Assembly (NCBI GenBank): GCA_948474755.1
Contig: CAOLHI010001467.1
Span: 307,195-371,194 of the forward strand
DNA length: 64,000 nucleotides
Reading direction: 5' to 3'
Source: Ctenosaura bakeri
Taxonomy: Eukaryota > Chordata > Lepidosauria > Squamata > Iguanidae
Shown here: positions 1 to 12,897 of the stretch, one piece after another
Position numbering within the stretch: the first letter of the stretch is position 1
Layout: each line of letters opens with the position of its first letter
Translations under genes and position numbers: made by a program
The notes under the pieces: model-generated
Told to the model about the DNA's origin: nothing
The model's input: only the letters and a program-made list of their open reading frames with translations
The model's database searches: none

Positions 1-2032
1 GCCTTGGAGTATTCATATAGATGATGATCCAGATGGGTAAAATGTTGAGGGGAAGATACATCCAAGAGCTGTAGGACACAAGGCAAGGGCTCATTGCTTC
101 CAATGGGTGAAACCAGTATATGATTGAGAGATCAAGCAGCAGATCTGGTGATGAATAAACAGTTTGTGTATAACATGGGGCAGGTATCATGCTACTCTCC
201 AATTTCTGAAGTTGACCAAAACATTTGAAAAGCTGGTGGTGTGCAAGGATGGAAATGGAGTGCACACTAGGAATAGGGAGGGCTATGATGTCAGAACTGG
301 AAAAAAGAGGTATTCCACATTCCAGCAAAGCAATGAGATAAAAACGGTTAAAGGGCCTGCCTCTACCTAATCAAAAGGTACCATTCCCCAGCTAGATTTT
401 GGTCAGTGCAACACACTCCTCCGGAAAAGACAGCAAGAAAAGTAGATAAATAGCCTGCGCAGGAGGGCTGGTTCTTGCTGGTGTGGATGGGAAGATGGGA
501 TTGGCCCTCTGTCAATAGTATGTGTGGTTGTACATTGACACAAGTGAAGGAAAAATGTTAGTGTGATTATTCATGGGGACAGTAAATCTTGTAAGCATTA
601 CCCACATTAAGATCTCCTTACTAGAGTAAAACCATCTGCTGATTGTAAATGTACTAATTGGCTTGGTCTGGGAATAAGCAACAAGATGGATTGGCCAGAG
701 TTATTGTTCCTTGTGGGCAGAGACATAAAAGAACAATTAGATGAGTACAAACCAGTGAGTAGCAGAAATTTATTTATTTAAAAAAGGCTCCAAAATACAA
801 GGGGGAAAAAAGGAAAAATGTGCAAAAACTCTCCACCCAGTGGTGAGACAGTGTTTGAAATTGTTTGTTTTTGCATGCAAGAACATTCTATGAGACAATT
901 TGTGTACCTTTCTTCTCTCTCAATTTCAATAATTTTTATCATGGGAAAGTAGCTGCTTATTAGGCCAGGCCAAAAGAATTCCAGATAAAGCCTCCCATTA
1001 GATAGGTACTGCTCGTTTTGAGCTACACATGGTATTCAGGAAAGGCGGGATTGACATAAAAGTAGCTCTCCCCAGCAATAGTGAGTGGAGAACCTGAGAT
1101 CTAAGGTGAAATCAGCAGGTGAGGAATGTAAGTTCAGCCTCAGTAAGCAGGCTAACCAAGAGTTGTCTGTCTATCTGTGAGAACCACTTCTAGTAAGAAT
1201 GCTGTTATGTTTGAACTCAGATGTTATCTTCTTCTTTTTGTTTAAAGGTGTAAAGTCTGAAGAGGAAATCTTTGCATTTATTGCCACCTAGTGACAGAGT
1301 TTGGAAGAGTCATAAGTATTTAATTTTTTAAGGGCAGGGGAACTAATTAATGGATATGTCTTAGCAAAGCTAGTTAGTAAAATTATTAGCCTTTCTTTTA
1401 CTCTCTCTCTCTCTCTCTACACACACACAAAATACATATCTTGTAAGTGGGGAGGGTGACGACAGGCATTGGTTGCTTATAAACAGGAATAGAAGTGAAT
1501 ATTTGTTTAAAGTATATTTATAAAATTATGAATAGTGTAGATCCGAGAAACATTTCTACCTATCTCATATGCTGGCTTATATAGTAAAGTGACAGTGCTT
1601 TGCAGTAAATGTAAGAAGGTGTCAGAATTTTTTTCTCACAAACATGAAATTCGTTTACAGAAAGTGCTGTCCCAAAATGTGATGATGGCTCTCAAATGGC
1701 TTGAGAAAAAATGCATGGGTAGCCAGATCTGTCACTGGCTATTAGCCAGATATGGAAGGTAAAGGTCCATAACTGCATGAAACTTCCATGTTCAGATGCA
1801 ATTTACCAGTTATAGGAAAGGCACAAACAATGAGAGATGTTGCTTGTTGTTTGTGGGTTTCTTTGAAATATCTCACTGGGTTCTATTGGAATCAGGGTTC
1901 CAGGCCCTTGATTTGATGCATTAGGCCTCTTCATAGGGAGGACAATTACATATTCTGCTGTCACCTTCTACCACAGCATGAGGGAGCAGCATATTTGTTA
2001 CTGTGCCTTTACAGCTTTGGTTTCTCTCCTTC
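1..2032. other. Unassigned intergenic sequence
   Basis: No exon, transposon end or RNA gene was recognised here apart from the microsatellite at 1399-1430. Short open frames occur at chance level and have no recognisable domains. It probably contains old, decayed repeats. Confidence 0.5.
1399..1430. repeat. Compound (CT)n(AC)n microsatellite
   Basis: A run of about ten CT dinucleotides passes directly into about five AC dinucleotides. Confidence 0.9.
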
Positions 2033-2035
2033 TTA

Positions 2036-2158
2036 GGCCACTTCTGTACTAACCTGTTATAGCGCTATGATCCCACTTTCAACATCCTATGGAATCCTGG
2101 GGTTTGCAGTTTCGGGAGTGGAATCATAGCACTATAACAGGCTAGTGCAGAAGTGGTC
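2036..2158. mobile_element. Harbinger-like MITE, copy 1 (123 bp)
   Basis: The ends are inverted repeats (GGCCACTTCTGTAC on the left, GTGCAGAAGTGGTC on the right) and the element is flanked by the trinucleotide TTA at 2033-2035 and 2159-2161. A three-base TWA-type target duplication with short inverted repeats fits a non-autonomous PIF/Harbinger element. The inside is itself nearly palindromic, with CTGTTATAGCGCTATGATCC near the left end and a matching inverted copy near the right. Five further members lie at 17840, 30509, 40546, 54328 and 63439. It carries no coding sequence. Confidence 0.85.
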
Positions 2159-2161
2159 TTA

Positions 2162-4377
2162 GTTGTGGTCTTGGTGGGGAGGAGGTAAAGAAAGAATGTG
2201 GTGGACATAATTGTAGTAACACTGGATAGTAAGGAATGGATTGTGTAACTTTCTTGGCTACTACCACTGGGCTGTTAAACATGCAAGGGGAAAAAAACTA
2301 TTTGCCTGTGGTAAGAAAGCAACCACTTAATTACAGTAGAATTTTCCAATTGTTCAATGTTAAAGCAAAACACATCCAACAAAGCCATAACTGAAATATA
2401 ATTTAATAATATACATATGGATGGATACATTTCTTTCTATGGAGCTAGCTTTACCTTCTTACAAACAGCAAAGTCACCAAGACAGCCTCAGCACACATCA
2501 CTGCATTGGACCAATTGAAGTGGCAACTGTTCAGAAACCTGACTGGTGGGATTTCAGCTGGGTAAACTGAGAGACAGGAAGAAGTTTCTTATCTTCCTCA
2601 AGCTGCCAGGTCCATCTTTGTCTTTTTGCAGGCCACAAAGTCAGTTTCAGCTACCAAAGGTTTTCCAAGTTCAGAAATGCTCCAGTACCGTGCTTCAAAG
2701 TGAAGGATGAGTTGGCTATAAGGTGAGATGGAGGACACAGACCTTTTCTCCTAGAGCAACATAGAACTGAGTGTGAGCACAGAGCCCTTCTTAGTTAAAC
2801 TACGTAGTTTTCTTTGGATTATCGTAACTGTGCATTTGTGTCCTTTTAAGAATTAGGGAGGTAAGAAGTTGTGGGTGAGCCTTTGCCCCACTTCTCTGTT
2901 GGGAATTGAGAGATCTGGTAAGTCTCCCAATTAGCACAGCATTTTGTAATGCACAAACAGAAGATGAACAAATTAGCCCCACCTCTATCGACCCCATCCC
3001 AGACACACTTAATCTAGCTCAAAATAAGCACAAAACAGTTTGGTTACAAGTATATAAAAGTTTACTCACAAAGTCTTGTGTATAGTCTACACAGATTCAA
3101 ATCCTTGAAGAAAGGTAAGACGGAAAATAAGCATTCACATGCTTGCAGGGAAGCACCCTTGTTGGAAGATCAGAGAGCACATGCTCTCATGATGAGGGCA
3201 GAAGACAAAAGGGAAGTTGTAAACAGCAAGAGAAGGCTTTTCTAAGAACAAAGGAATGTGCACATGCAGGAGGAAGCAGGTATTGACCAAAACAACAGGA
3301 AGTTTAGTCTAGGCAGTCCCTCTATACTTACCATAAACATGCAAACTAACTAGCAAGTTAATTAAGCATGCAAACATTGTTATCCCAACATTCTCACCAG
3401 TTCTCCAAATGTGCATCCCTACTGGTAAGCAGCTGCCTTGAGAAACGGAAAGTAAGAAACATGAAACAATGTGTGGTTTGTTGTTGACAGACAATGCTTG
3501 ATGAACACTTATTATAAGCCCGTTCCTAGAACAGCTGAAAATCAGAGCAGCTTGTGTGATCCAACTTTATGGCAAAATGGTGGTCTACAATTAACTAAAT
3601 AACTGAAACAGCTATTTAAAAAAAATTAGTGAATTCTCATCTCAGCCTTTTCTAGGTTAAAAATCATATATATGTTAAACATATATCAATGATTCTTGAT
3701 TATCTCACCAAGAGGTTTTATTTACCATAAAAAAAAGAAAGAAAAAAGCAGGGATAAAGATCATTTGGAAGTGATTAGAATATCGAGATGAGATATGCTG
3801 ACATTCAAAGATCTCACAAGTCCTTCTAATGTCTTTAAAATAAAGCCTGGTGGAAATGTACTATATATACCACAAAGACTGTTGTCCCCAACTTGAAAGG
3901 AAATGCTGAAGCTCAAAAGTTTTAGGATGAGTTTCTAGGGGATAAAAAGGAGATGTGTCAATAATTAAGGCATCAGACCAAGCCTGTTTTTGCAATGCCT
4001 AGAAGCACAGCCTATATTTAGAAAATACTTGTACTAATAACATTATTTTGGTCAGATGAAAGTAAAAAAAGACTGCACATAGGATATGTTAATCTCTATG
4101 TGAAAGTTTTAAAAGTTTTTTAAAGCTCTTTGTTGTTGTTGTTCATATTTAATAACAGTTCTGTTTAAAAAAAGATAGCAAGTTGGGTTTTTTTAAAAAA
4201 TGTGAAAGTAGGTTACTTTTGTTTCCCATGATATTCAAAGTGGTTCTTTAAAATCTCTCACCATGGCTGCTCCTGAAAATAACTTCTCTATAATCATGAT
4301 TCCACATTAAAGCATGAAAAGTAATGCATGGCAACCTAGTGCTATTCTTGTGGCAATCACCACCTCTGTAGTTTATC
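2162..4377. other. Unassigned intergenic sequence
   Basis: No gene was found. Around 3040-3100 there is a TATATAAAAG-like string followed by a sequence reminiscent of an LTR read on either strand, but no bounded ends or target duplication could be seen. Short AT-rich runs occur at 3660-3690 and 3728-3745. Confidence 0.4.
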
Positions 4378-4381
4378 ATAC

Positions 4382-5522
4382 TGTTACCCCGATTTCTGGT
4401 GGTCCCGGGAGGGACACCGAAATACACTCCAAATATTACAAGGTTGGGAATTAGCCGAGAGCACAAGCTAGCACTATGAGAGGCAGGGTAACGTAGTGAG
4501 ATCTTTAACCCTATGTTTATGGGGTCAGGCCGCGACAAAAACTAGGCACAGTGGTTCAATTAAAAAGATCTTATTATAATTACCTCAATTCAGCACACGC
4601 AGACACACGCACTCATACCAGAACTATAGAAATAGAAAGTGAGGAAAATTGATAGGGGAGATTTTTGGGGTGATACTCCACCTAATCCTGCAGTCTGGGA
4701 GATGAGAAATAGAGTTCGAGGCTTAGGTTTGTGGTTGCCCAGCACTTGGAGGCTGAGGGGAGGCTCACCAAACAGAGCGGCAGCAGTTCGGGATGCAAGG
4801 CAAGAACGTTCCAACAAGAAGCTCAAACTTGGGTTTTTTATAGGGAAGATTGTACCTGGAGGCTAGCCCTCTCCTGAGGAGAACAATAGGGATTTGAGTG
4901 GAGACAAAGCCTCCTAAAGGTCAAAATCAGAATTGATGAGATTTGGCCAGCACTGCCAATTGTTAGAACAGTATGCAGATAAGGAGCGCTCAGTGATTGT
5001 ATAGATGGATGTGCTAATCCTGTCGAGCAGGCAGTTCGGGGCTGAGAGCCCTTGCATTTGCCTAATGGTTGGCTGTGTCTGGAGGGCACTACCAGCTGTG
5101 CGACAGATTGTTGTTTACTGGTTTATTTATTTATTTAATTTGTATCCCGCCTCTCCATATGGATCGAGGCGGCGCACAACTTACAAATAGCATGTATTTC
5201 TATACATGCCCCCAACAAGCTGGGTACTTATTTTACCAACCTACGGAAGGATGGAAGGCTGAGTCAACCTTGGAGCCCGGGAGGATCGAACTCACAACCT
5301 TGTGGCTTGCAGTACTGGCATTTAACCACTGCGCCACCAGGGCTCCCTAGACCTAGACCCAGCTTGCATAATTAAGGCCAAACAGCTGTGCCTGCCTACA
5401 TAGGCTTTTTGTGACCCGCTCAGACATGTGGAGTTCATCTTATGGAGTGCCATATGGAAACATTAACCACAACCAATATGAAATTGTAGATCTTGGGCTT
5501 GGGCCAGATAACTGCAGTAACA
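4382..5522 (-). mobile_element. Solo LTR of the 41.6-kb provirus family, minus strand
   Basis: Read on the minus strand the element starts TGTTACTGCAGTT, like the 3' LTR of the provirus at 48904, and ends in GGGGTAACA. It is flanked by perfect 4-bp duplications ATAC (4378-4381 and 5523-5526). A minus-strand TATAAAA box lies at about 4834-4842, followed by the family phrase around GAGCTTCTT. The 1141 bp include a SINE of about 235 bp at 5113-5348, leaving about 907 bp, close to the 894 and 887 bp of the proviral LTRs. No internal retroviral sequence remains, so this is a recombination-derived solo LTR. It is more diverged than the two proviral LTRs are from each other. Confidence 0.88.
5113..5348 (-). 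mobile_element. tRNA-derived squamate SINE nested in the solo LTR
   Basis: On the minus strand it begins GGGAGCCCTGGTGGCGCAGT, a tRNA-like head with an A box, followed by a B-box-like GAGTTCGATCC. It ends in a LINE-type tail (GGCGGGATACAAATTAAATA) with ATTT/AAAT repeats. This head and tail are typical of squamate tRNA SINEs. Its position inside the LTR means it inserted after the LTR did. Confidence 0.8.
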
Positions 5523-5526
5523 ATAC

Positions 5527-8500
5527 ATGTAACACAAATTAAAAACAAAAATGAACACCATAAACCACAAAAGCAGCAATGTCCAGTACAGTCAAAATTC
5601 ATGTCCCACTTCCTTTGTAAGGAGTATTTCCAATAACCTTCAGTTCTGTGCATGCAGAACCTGGTAACATCTTGAAATCCTGAACTGGCAGAATCCTGAA
5701 ATCTGAAGCCAAGAAAGCAAGGACATATGCCAGGCAATGGCAGTTCTTTGTGGTCCTCATGCCTTCCACAAATGGGCTCTTACACCCATGCAAGGAGTCC
5801 TTCACAAACCTGTAGAGCTGACAGTCTTTGGTGATAGCCCCACCCTATTCTCAATACTGCATGTGCTCCAGCCCACCAAAGCTGCTTCCTTTCAGTTCCT
5901 CTGAAGTGGAGAAAACATCACTAAGAATATCGGTTGATATCACAGAGGAGTCAGGATATGTAAAGCGAGAAAGGAGCGTACTTAGAGTCACTCAAACTAT
6001 CTGGCCCTATTACTACTGCCTTCTCTGAAGCATTCTTGACTCTTCGTTGCTAAGCACTGTTGCACTTCTAACACCCACAACTGTTTTGCTGCAAGTCTTG
6101 TAGACAGAAGGTGTCTCTTTCAGACTTACACCATCAGCACTGGTTTTGTTTAGGGAGGGATATATTGTCAAAACTTGTTCATTTTGCCAGGGTACTGCTG
6201 CAGAAGCTCAAGGGGGAAGCTATCTGCACTGGCATTCCTTTCTAAGACCCCATTGGAGGTTTCACAGCTTGGAAATTGTTACAAGGCTGATCTAGAGAAT
6301 GTGGTAGGACTCGGGATGCCAGGGAGTCAATGTCTCCAGATATCTTCTATGGGCTGCCCTGCTTATGGAAGAGGGTCTAAAAATCACTTTATAAATCAGG
6401 GCTTTTTCATACTTATGGCCTTTTTTTGGTGCTCTGCAAGTATGGGAGTTGGTGGTAGAATCCACAGGGGACCAGCCTGGTAGAGCCATGCAATTTAGAG
6501 ACTATTATTGGATTTCTAAAACTGATCCACTTTGGGCAGGTTTGAGAATTCATCTGGGCCAGCGTGCTGACAAAACTCTCTGACCTGTTCATGCCCCATG
6601 CAGGTATGTGTCACTTCATGAGACACAGCTGGGATTAATGTTTAGGCACAGCAAGGGTTCACTTCGTACTAAATTTCAGTTTGGGACAGTAACATCCAAG
6701 GCTTCGGTTCAATTAGGGTTGAACAAAGTGATATTTGGCACCCCTTTCTTCCATACTGGGGCAGTTTCTACAGCTGTGGCCATGGGTCTGAGCACTGACT
6801 GTCAAGGTTTCTAGAAAATTAGTGTGTGTGTGTGTGCTAGATATTTTTCTAGTGAACAGAGCAGAAAGGGTCACAATGTCCTTCGCTACAACCACTGGAA
6901 TATGTTTTGTCTATCTTGTCTCCTAAAGTTCCTGTCTTATGGGAAAGCAATAAGCCTGAGAACTAAATATGTAATGTGTCACATGATGTACATCTGGGAA
7001 TGGTCTAACACAGGTTGAAACCTTACATCATGTTCAGTATGAGACACTGCAACTACTTCATTATTTTTTACTCTTGTTGTCCTGAAATGTTTTTGCTTTG
7101 TTTCTAGACATGATGTCTGAAATGCATTGCTTTATCATGTATTTTGTATTACTAATATAAACAATTAGTTTAGCCTAAATGCAAGGCATTTGCGTGGCTG
7201 TTTTTCTTGCTTGGAACAACTAGCATGGGCATAGCACTGCTGTGTGGTTTTGCGTTCTGAACATGCTCAGGAGAGCTCACCATGTCACCCCGACACTGAC
7301 TCCAGTCGAAGCATTGGGTGCTGGAATTCTCAAGCTTATAAGCCCTGTATTCATTCCATTCAGTTGTAAGATGTCTGATCACTTCTTGTCTTTCAGGTAT
7401 AGGAGTTTCTGGGGGGGGGGGCGAAGGCGTGTGCTGATCTGTAGGCCCAGTTTGATTTCCTGGACAGAATGCTATGCTTGGCTCTGCCACTTCAGCTCCC
7501 AATTGGGCTTCAACCAGTTAGCTACAGTTGAATAGTTGGGAAAGTCTGGCCTGAGGCGCCTGAGCTCTTGCCTTCATTTTTGAATAAGTACATGGGACCA
7601 CCCTTGATGTGTTAGTTGTTCACCTAGGGGTAATGACCTGGGACAGATGAAGGGCAAGGCCCTAATAATTCAGGTTTCAAATGTGAAATTTTCTACTAGA
7701 GATGGTACCTTACACCTGCACAGATTTCTAAAATGAGCAACAATACAAGCAACCTCTGTTGGAAATGTGACCAAAACAAGACATTCTATCATGTTTGATG
7801 GAGTTGTGTCAAAAGTGAAGAAATTTTTGAAACAAGCTGACTTAATATTGAGAGTTTCTTGTACTCTCCCACCAAAGCTTATTTTTTATTTACAGAAACC
7901 TTTCCCTTCAAGGGCCTTTCAACCAATAACCTTACTTTATCTTACTGCCTAAGATGTTCCTTGATCTTTTCTTATGGAAACTTACTTGGAAGTCAAATCT
8001 ATTGCATTCTAGAGTTACTACTTGACCAACATAGATAGGAACATCCAATTGTTTCTGTCTGGAACTGAAAACACAGGATTCACACACATGCTAACTTAAC
8101 AAGTCAACTCAATGATTGATTCAGTCCATAGAACTGAGCTGCATATACTAATCATCTGTACAGTACTTTCTGTGCAGCTTATAAAACACATCTATCTGGC
8201 AAAAATGTATCCAATGAATAACAAGGATAAGAGAAAATGTCTCCCATCTCTAAATCAAAGTGCAAGAAATGAACAGGACTTTATTTCAATTGCTTTCCCA
8301 AGAGATTCAGAAACAAACAGAAATCACCTTGAAATGTTCCATCGCACAGAATTGTTTTCTGACGCACTGAATGCTACATTTTAACAGTAAGGTGATTACA
8401 AATGCTTGTGCTCACATTTTCTCTCTTCTGGTATTTATCAGAGTTTCAGATTTAAATGCAGTTGGATAAGAACTATGGATAAGCACTATGATACTGTATA

Positions 8501-9040
8501 GCATGAAACTGGATAAGAACTGTGAAGTTGATTAGGATAACTGGAAAAGCTCCTTATAATCCCTTGTCAAGAAAAAGGAACAAAAGATCAGAAAAAAATA
8601 ATTTCAGTAGTAATGCTAATGTAATTGGGAACCCATTATCAAAAGAATGATCAAGATAATGAAAAATGTACTGCAAGTCAAGTAAAAATACACTACCAGA
8701 GTTTCTCCTCTCTTTGTCTCTGTTTTTCCAGTTAATCTTGTAAAGTTCAAAAGGGGTAATTCAAATTGCTTACTCGTTAAACTTCTCATCTACCTATTCA
8801 TACAGTTACAGAATCTTAATAAAAGTAGTTCTTAATGCTCACATAACAAAATGTTCAGTGTATTCACATTCACTGTATTTAAAATGATTAGGCATTTTTA
8901 TAATTTCATAGCATAGGTGGTCAGCATTACTTATTGCAATTGGATGGGAAGAGAAGTCCGAAGCTCAGAGAATGGAGACTTCCAAGTTCACCTTGTAAAT
9001 ACATAGCAGAAGTGAGTTGTGAACTGAGTTCCTAACCAAC
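5527..9040. other. Unassigned intergenic sequence
   Basis: No exon or transposon with clear ends was recognised. Some parts (5600-6500, 7170-7540) have long-ish open frames on both strands but no domain motif, so they may be decayed retroelement internal regions. A short (GT)n run is at about 6822-6834 and a ten-base G run at about 7412. Confidence 0.4.
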
Positions 9041-9049
9041 ATCATACAC

Positions 9050-9353
9050 CAGGGCTTTCCAAATGGTGTGCCACGACACACTAGTGTGTCACCTGAAGTG
9101 TGTAGGTGTGTCACCTACAATCTTGGAAATGTATGTTTTTTATACATCATATATTTTTTAAAAAATATATGAAAGGTTTTCATGAGATATGTCATGTCCT
9201 CATACATTGTGTTATTACAATTTATGTATGTGTCTGTATCTCTTATAAGGGGTTAGTTTAACCTCTGGTTTGCTAGTAAAACTGAATTACTGTGTTGCAA
9301 AATGATGCACATCTAAAAAGTGTGTCACCAACATGAAAAGTCTGGAAAGCTCT
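9050..9353. mobile_element. hAT-like MITE with 8-9 bp target duplication
   Basis: Inverted ends CAGGGCTTTCCAAA and TCTGGAAAGCTCT are flanked by identical copies of ATCATACAC (9041-9049 and 9354-9362). A CAGGG start and an 8-bp duplication are hallmarks of hAT elements; here the match extends to nine bases. The interior contains repeated GTGTGTCACC strings and is non-coding. Confidence 0.85.
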
Positions 9354-9362
9354 ATCATACAC

Positions 9363-10244
9363 TCTTAGTCCATTCCAAAATATGGCACTGTAGTAGTCAA
9401 ACTGACTGTACCTTTTTGGAATCAGTGTAAGCACTGTATCCCAAGATTTTTGAGAAAGCATTTTTCACATTTACCCAAGGTTATACAAGTGGCTGCACTG
9501 TTCTGTTCTGAACAGGCCATGTTTTATCTTCAAACACATTATGTAAGTGTTTCAGCATGAGATGGTCTGTCCTGGTAGTACCTTAAGATAAGGAACAAGG
9601 AAACATCTTCCTGTGGAGATGTCGTTAACCTTCCTGGGATTGTGAAAGCTAGCCATGGAATCACCATGTTGAGAAATAACAATTACCAAGTATAAAGAAT
9701 ATACTGGAAGGCTCAACAATCAGCTGAGGGAACAGGGCTATGTCTGCCCCATGGGTTCGCAATGAATGTGGCTGAAGGCCTTAGCTACATTGGTCCTCAA
9801 CAGGAGGCATCCTTGGGATCTAGTCCTGCTGGATTACCGCAGAATGGCCTGTATTCTTTTCAGGACTTTTGAGTTGTTGCAGAAAACTCTGCAACTGGCA
9901 CCTTGCTGGTAACTAAGTAAACGTTTTTCAGTCCAGTATTTGGCAGGGAAATTGTGTTGTGTAGATGGCTGAGAATAGAACCAAACGTGTGCATGCATAC
10001 AATGCAGAACTATCATGTGAAGCAAAGAATAGCTGCAGAGCTGTTACAAAGTACATGAGACTTGCACAAGTGGTTGGACATGACAGATCCCTTTACCCAG
10101 GCTGGCCCTGCCATTCCAACCATGGGGAATCCTGCCACTTATCTTGCCCTTATTTCCTCAATTAACCCTTCCTTAGATTGGGGTTCCAGGCCTCAGGGTG
10201 AATGTTTAAATGTGGACCTGTTGCTTTCTTGTGTGGATTCTGTA
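9363..10244. other. Unassigned intergenic sequence
   Basis: No gene, RNA or bounded repeat was recognised. Confidence 0.4.
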
Positions 10245-10720
10245 TTGGTATGTGTGCTTTGACTCCAATCCAGGCTTCATAGAGACATTCACAGGCAGTT
10301 TGAAAACAACAGCAAGAACAGGTTTATTAACCACAGCAGAACAATATATTAGTATCTAATATTCCATTCTTTTAGGTTCCTCAAAACCATAGTTAGTTCT
10401 CCCTTCTAACTCTTCTCTCTGAAATCCACAGTTCTCTTCAGATCTGAAATACTGTCTCTTTGCTTTGATAAGCAAAAACCCTGTCCAACACTCACAGGGG
10501 CACATTTCTGCTTTTGTTACATCTTGTTCACCCACAGCCCCACTTCACAGCCAACCTGAGCTACAGCTGACTTCAAGCCAGATCTACCCAGCGCCTCCTC
10601 CACACAACCTTCCTTCACCAGTTGTTGCTCTATTGAGGCCTCAACAGGTCTCAGTCAAGAGCAATGAGATATAGCACCTTGATATACACAAAGCACTACA
10701 AAATATTAATCTTGTTGTTG
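10245..10720 (-). mobile_element. Possible LTR of the gypsy remnant (minus strand)
   Basis: On the minus strand the segment carries GTTAATAAACCTG, an AATAAA signal followed by a U5-like stretch, and it lies downstream of the gypsy pol remnant read in the same direction. TG/CA ends and a target duplication were not found, so the boundaries are approximate. Confidence 0.35.
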
Positions 10721-10969
10721 TATTTACTATTCATATTTTCTTTTTCAAAGTTCTTATTTCACATTAACCTCAACACACCACTTACCAATCATTTCTACAG
10801 TCTTATTACATAACAACACACATAATAATAATTCTTCATCTGCTTTTGTTAACATGCTTACACTTCATTATATTTAGACTGGAAATATAAATATAATGGA
10901 AATATAGCGAAGTGCAAGTATCAAAATAACAGTCCATACCATTAAATGCAAACATTTCTTTTTTCTTTT

Positions 10970-11725
10970 AAATAATGTGTTTAGGACTCTGTCTGTGTCT
11001 ATACAATTGTATCAGTGGCCACATATTGCATATTCTTTTGTTACAGATGAGTGCAGCATCTCCAGTACTTATATAATGCTGGACACCTCCTATTCTCCCT
11101 GGGAGGTCAGAAATACCTCCTTGTATGCTTTTAGCACATTTTGTACTTCTTTTACCTGTTCGTTGGACAAGAACACATCAATATGTACTCCATCAACCCT
11201 GCTGCCTTGCTTCCCCTCTCTCCCACTGAGGTAAACAAGATTCCTCCTCCCCCTTTTCAGAACAGGTATACAGTATCAAATTTTCTTCCCTTTAGTAGGT
11301 TTCAGCATATTAACATGCACTACACCTAGGATAGGACAGATTTTCCTTCTCCCTCAAATTCACTACATAGTTCACACCACTCAATCCAGCATGGTTTTTA
11401 ATAGATCCACTCCAGGCATATTGCAGTTTGTTCCTCTTTTCTGGATGTAGAACCAGGACTCCATCTACAGGTTCCTAGATGCAATCTCTTGCTTTCTGGT
11501 CATACCAGGTCTTTTGTCTGGTCAGGGCTTTCCAAAGATTCTCTCCAGCCAACTGCACAGCATCTCTCCATGGTGTTTGCAGGTTTTCCACAGAGGTTAC
11601 AACTGGTGGGTTATATATCATTCCTTCTCATTCTTGTTGAATCAAATCCAGAGGTCCATGCAGTTTCCTTCCCATATATTTTCATACAACTGTGATTTGA
11701 TGCCTTTAAGTCAGGCCTGCCCAGT
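10970..11725 (-). pseudogene. Ty3/gypsy pol remnant: integrase C-terminus then RT start
   Basis: Translating the minus strand in pieces gives recognisable gypsy Pol signatures. From about 11620 downwards there is an integrase tail with ENLWKALTRQKTWYDQKARD and then VLVLHPEKRNKLQYAW (about 11459-11411). VNYVVNLREK and VHVNMLKP follow, which is the usual chromodomain-proximal end of gypsy integrase. About 100 bases further on the same strand comes a segment with LSNEQVKEVQNVLKAYKEVF (near 11170-11110), like the short stretch that precedes the reverse transcriptase fingers. Stops and frameshifts separate the pieces, so nothing is translatable as a whole. The order integrase before RT is that of Gmr1-type gypsy elements, unlike the RT-RNaseH-integrase order of most gypsy elements. 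The CR1 copy abuts it at about 11795. Confidence 0.72.
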
Positions 11726-11794
11726 ACCTCCTTCACAGGCACAGATCAGCAGCGTGTACAACTATTATGAATAGTGGACCCAAGACTTGCAACA

Positions 11795-12525
11795 GTAATA
11801 GTGGCTGGAAATTTAAATTCCCAAACATGGTATGACACATGGCTGGATAGCAGTACACGTGAAAGGGATCTAGGAGCCTTGGTAGATCACAAGCTGAACA
11901 AGCAGTGTGATGAGGCAGCCAAGAAAGCCAATGCAATTCTTGGTTGCATCAATAGGAGTATGGTGTCTAGACCGAGGGAGGTAATGGTACCACTCTATTT
12001 TGCATTGGTTAGGCCTCATTTGGAATATTGTGTTCAGTTCTGGGCACCTCAATTCAAGAAGGATATCAACAAGCTGGAGCCATGTCCAGAGGAGGGCAAC
12101 CAAAATGGTGAAGGGCCTGGAAGCCATGCCCTGTGAGGAACGGCTTAGGGAGCTGAATATATTTCATCTGCAGAAGAGAACTTTAAGAGAGGACATGATA
12201 GTCATGTATAAATATTTGAAGGGATGTCATGTTGAGAAGGGAGCAGGGTTGTTTTCTGCTGCTCCAGAGACTAGGACAAGGAGCAATGGATTCAAGCTGC
12301 AGGAAAAGAGATTCCATCTGAACCTCAGGAGGAACGTCCTGACGGTCAGAGCTATCTGGCAGTGGAATATGCTACCTTGGAGTGTGGTAGAGTCCCCTTC
12401 TTTGGAGATTTTTAAGCAGAGGCTGGCTGGCCAGCTGTTGGAAATACTTTGATCGGTGTTCCTGCATAGCAGGGGGTTGGACTTGATGGCCCCTGGGGTC
12501 TCTTCCAACTCTATGATTTTATGAC
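11795..12525 (+). mobile_element. CR1 LINE, 5'-truncated 3' end
   Basis: Frames across 11840-12452 encode the C-terminal part of CR1 ORF2, with phrases such as [20 protein letters not shown] and, after a frame change near 12080, [20 protein letters not shown]. The 3' untranslated end has the CR1 phrase GATGGCCCCTGGGGTCTCTT followed by the terminal CTATGATTTTATG repeat. The 5' part is missing, as usual for CR1. A frameshift in the RT tail makes it inactive. Confidence 0.92.
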
Positions 12526-12534
12526 TGCAATTAC

Positions 12535-12897
12535 GTAGGTTTATGTCCCTTAAAAAAGATCAACAGGTTAGACCTGATGGTACTGAATGGTTGTGCTGAA
12601 GGCAATAAGGCTGGGCAATTCACTTTTACATCAAGCTCAGGAGCACCAAAAATTGATTACATTACAGTATCTTACAATCTTGTGAATAGGGTGTTAGTGT
12701 GCAAGGTGAGGAATTGCATGGAACGTAATCACTTTGGCTTGAGTCTATTCCTCAAGGTAGAAAATGATATGATTCACAACACTGAGCATGAATCTCCAAT
12801 GAATGAGAAGATAGAACCAAGATTTTCTCATATTAGGTGGCCTGGACAACTGGATAAAGAAATGTCCAAAAACCTTCACTCTTATAAAAGGATACAA
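12535..12897 (+). mobile_element. APE-type LINE, endonuclease part (5' of a nested MITE)
   Basis: The frame at 12577-12900 ends like an AP-endonuclease domain of a non-LTR element: VLNGCAEGNKAGQFTFTSSS, then APKIDYITVS (the IDYI.VS block), then MERNHFGLSLFL in place of the usual SDHFPL block. It lies directly after the CR1 copy and is separated from its RT part by a pogo-like MITE. Confidence 0.7.

Noticed and set aside
7170..7535. Overlapping 97- and 110-codon frames on both strands as genes
   Set aside because: No domain, no splice signals, and a long G run inside; likely chance.
11774..12452. Pair of long plus-strand frames as a cellular gene
   Set aside because: They encode the CR1 LINE C-terminus and end in the CR1 terminal repeat.
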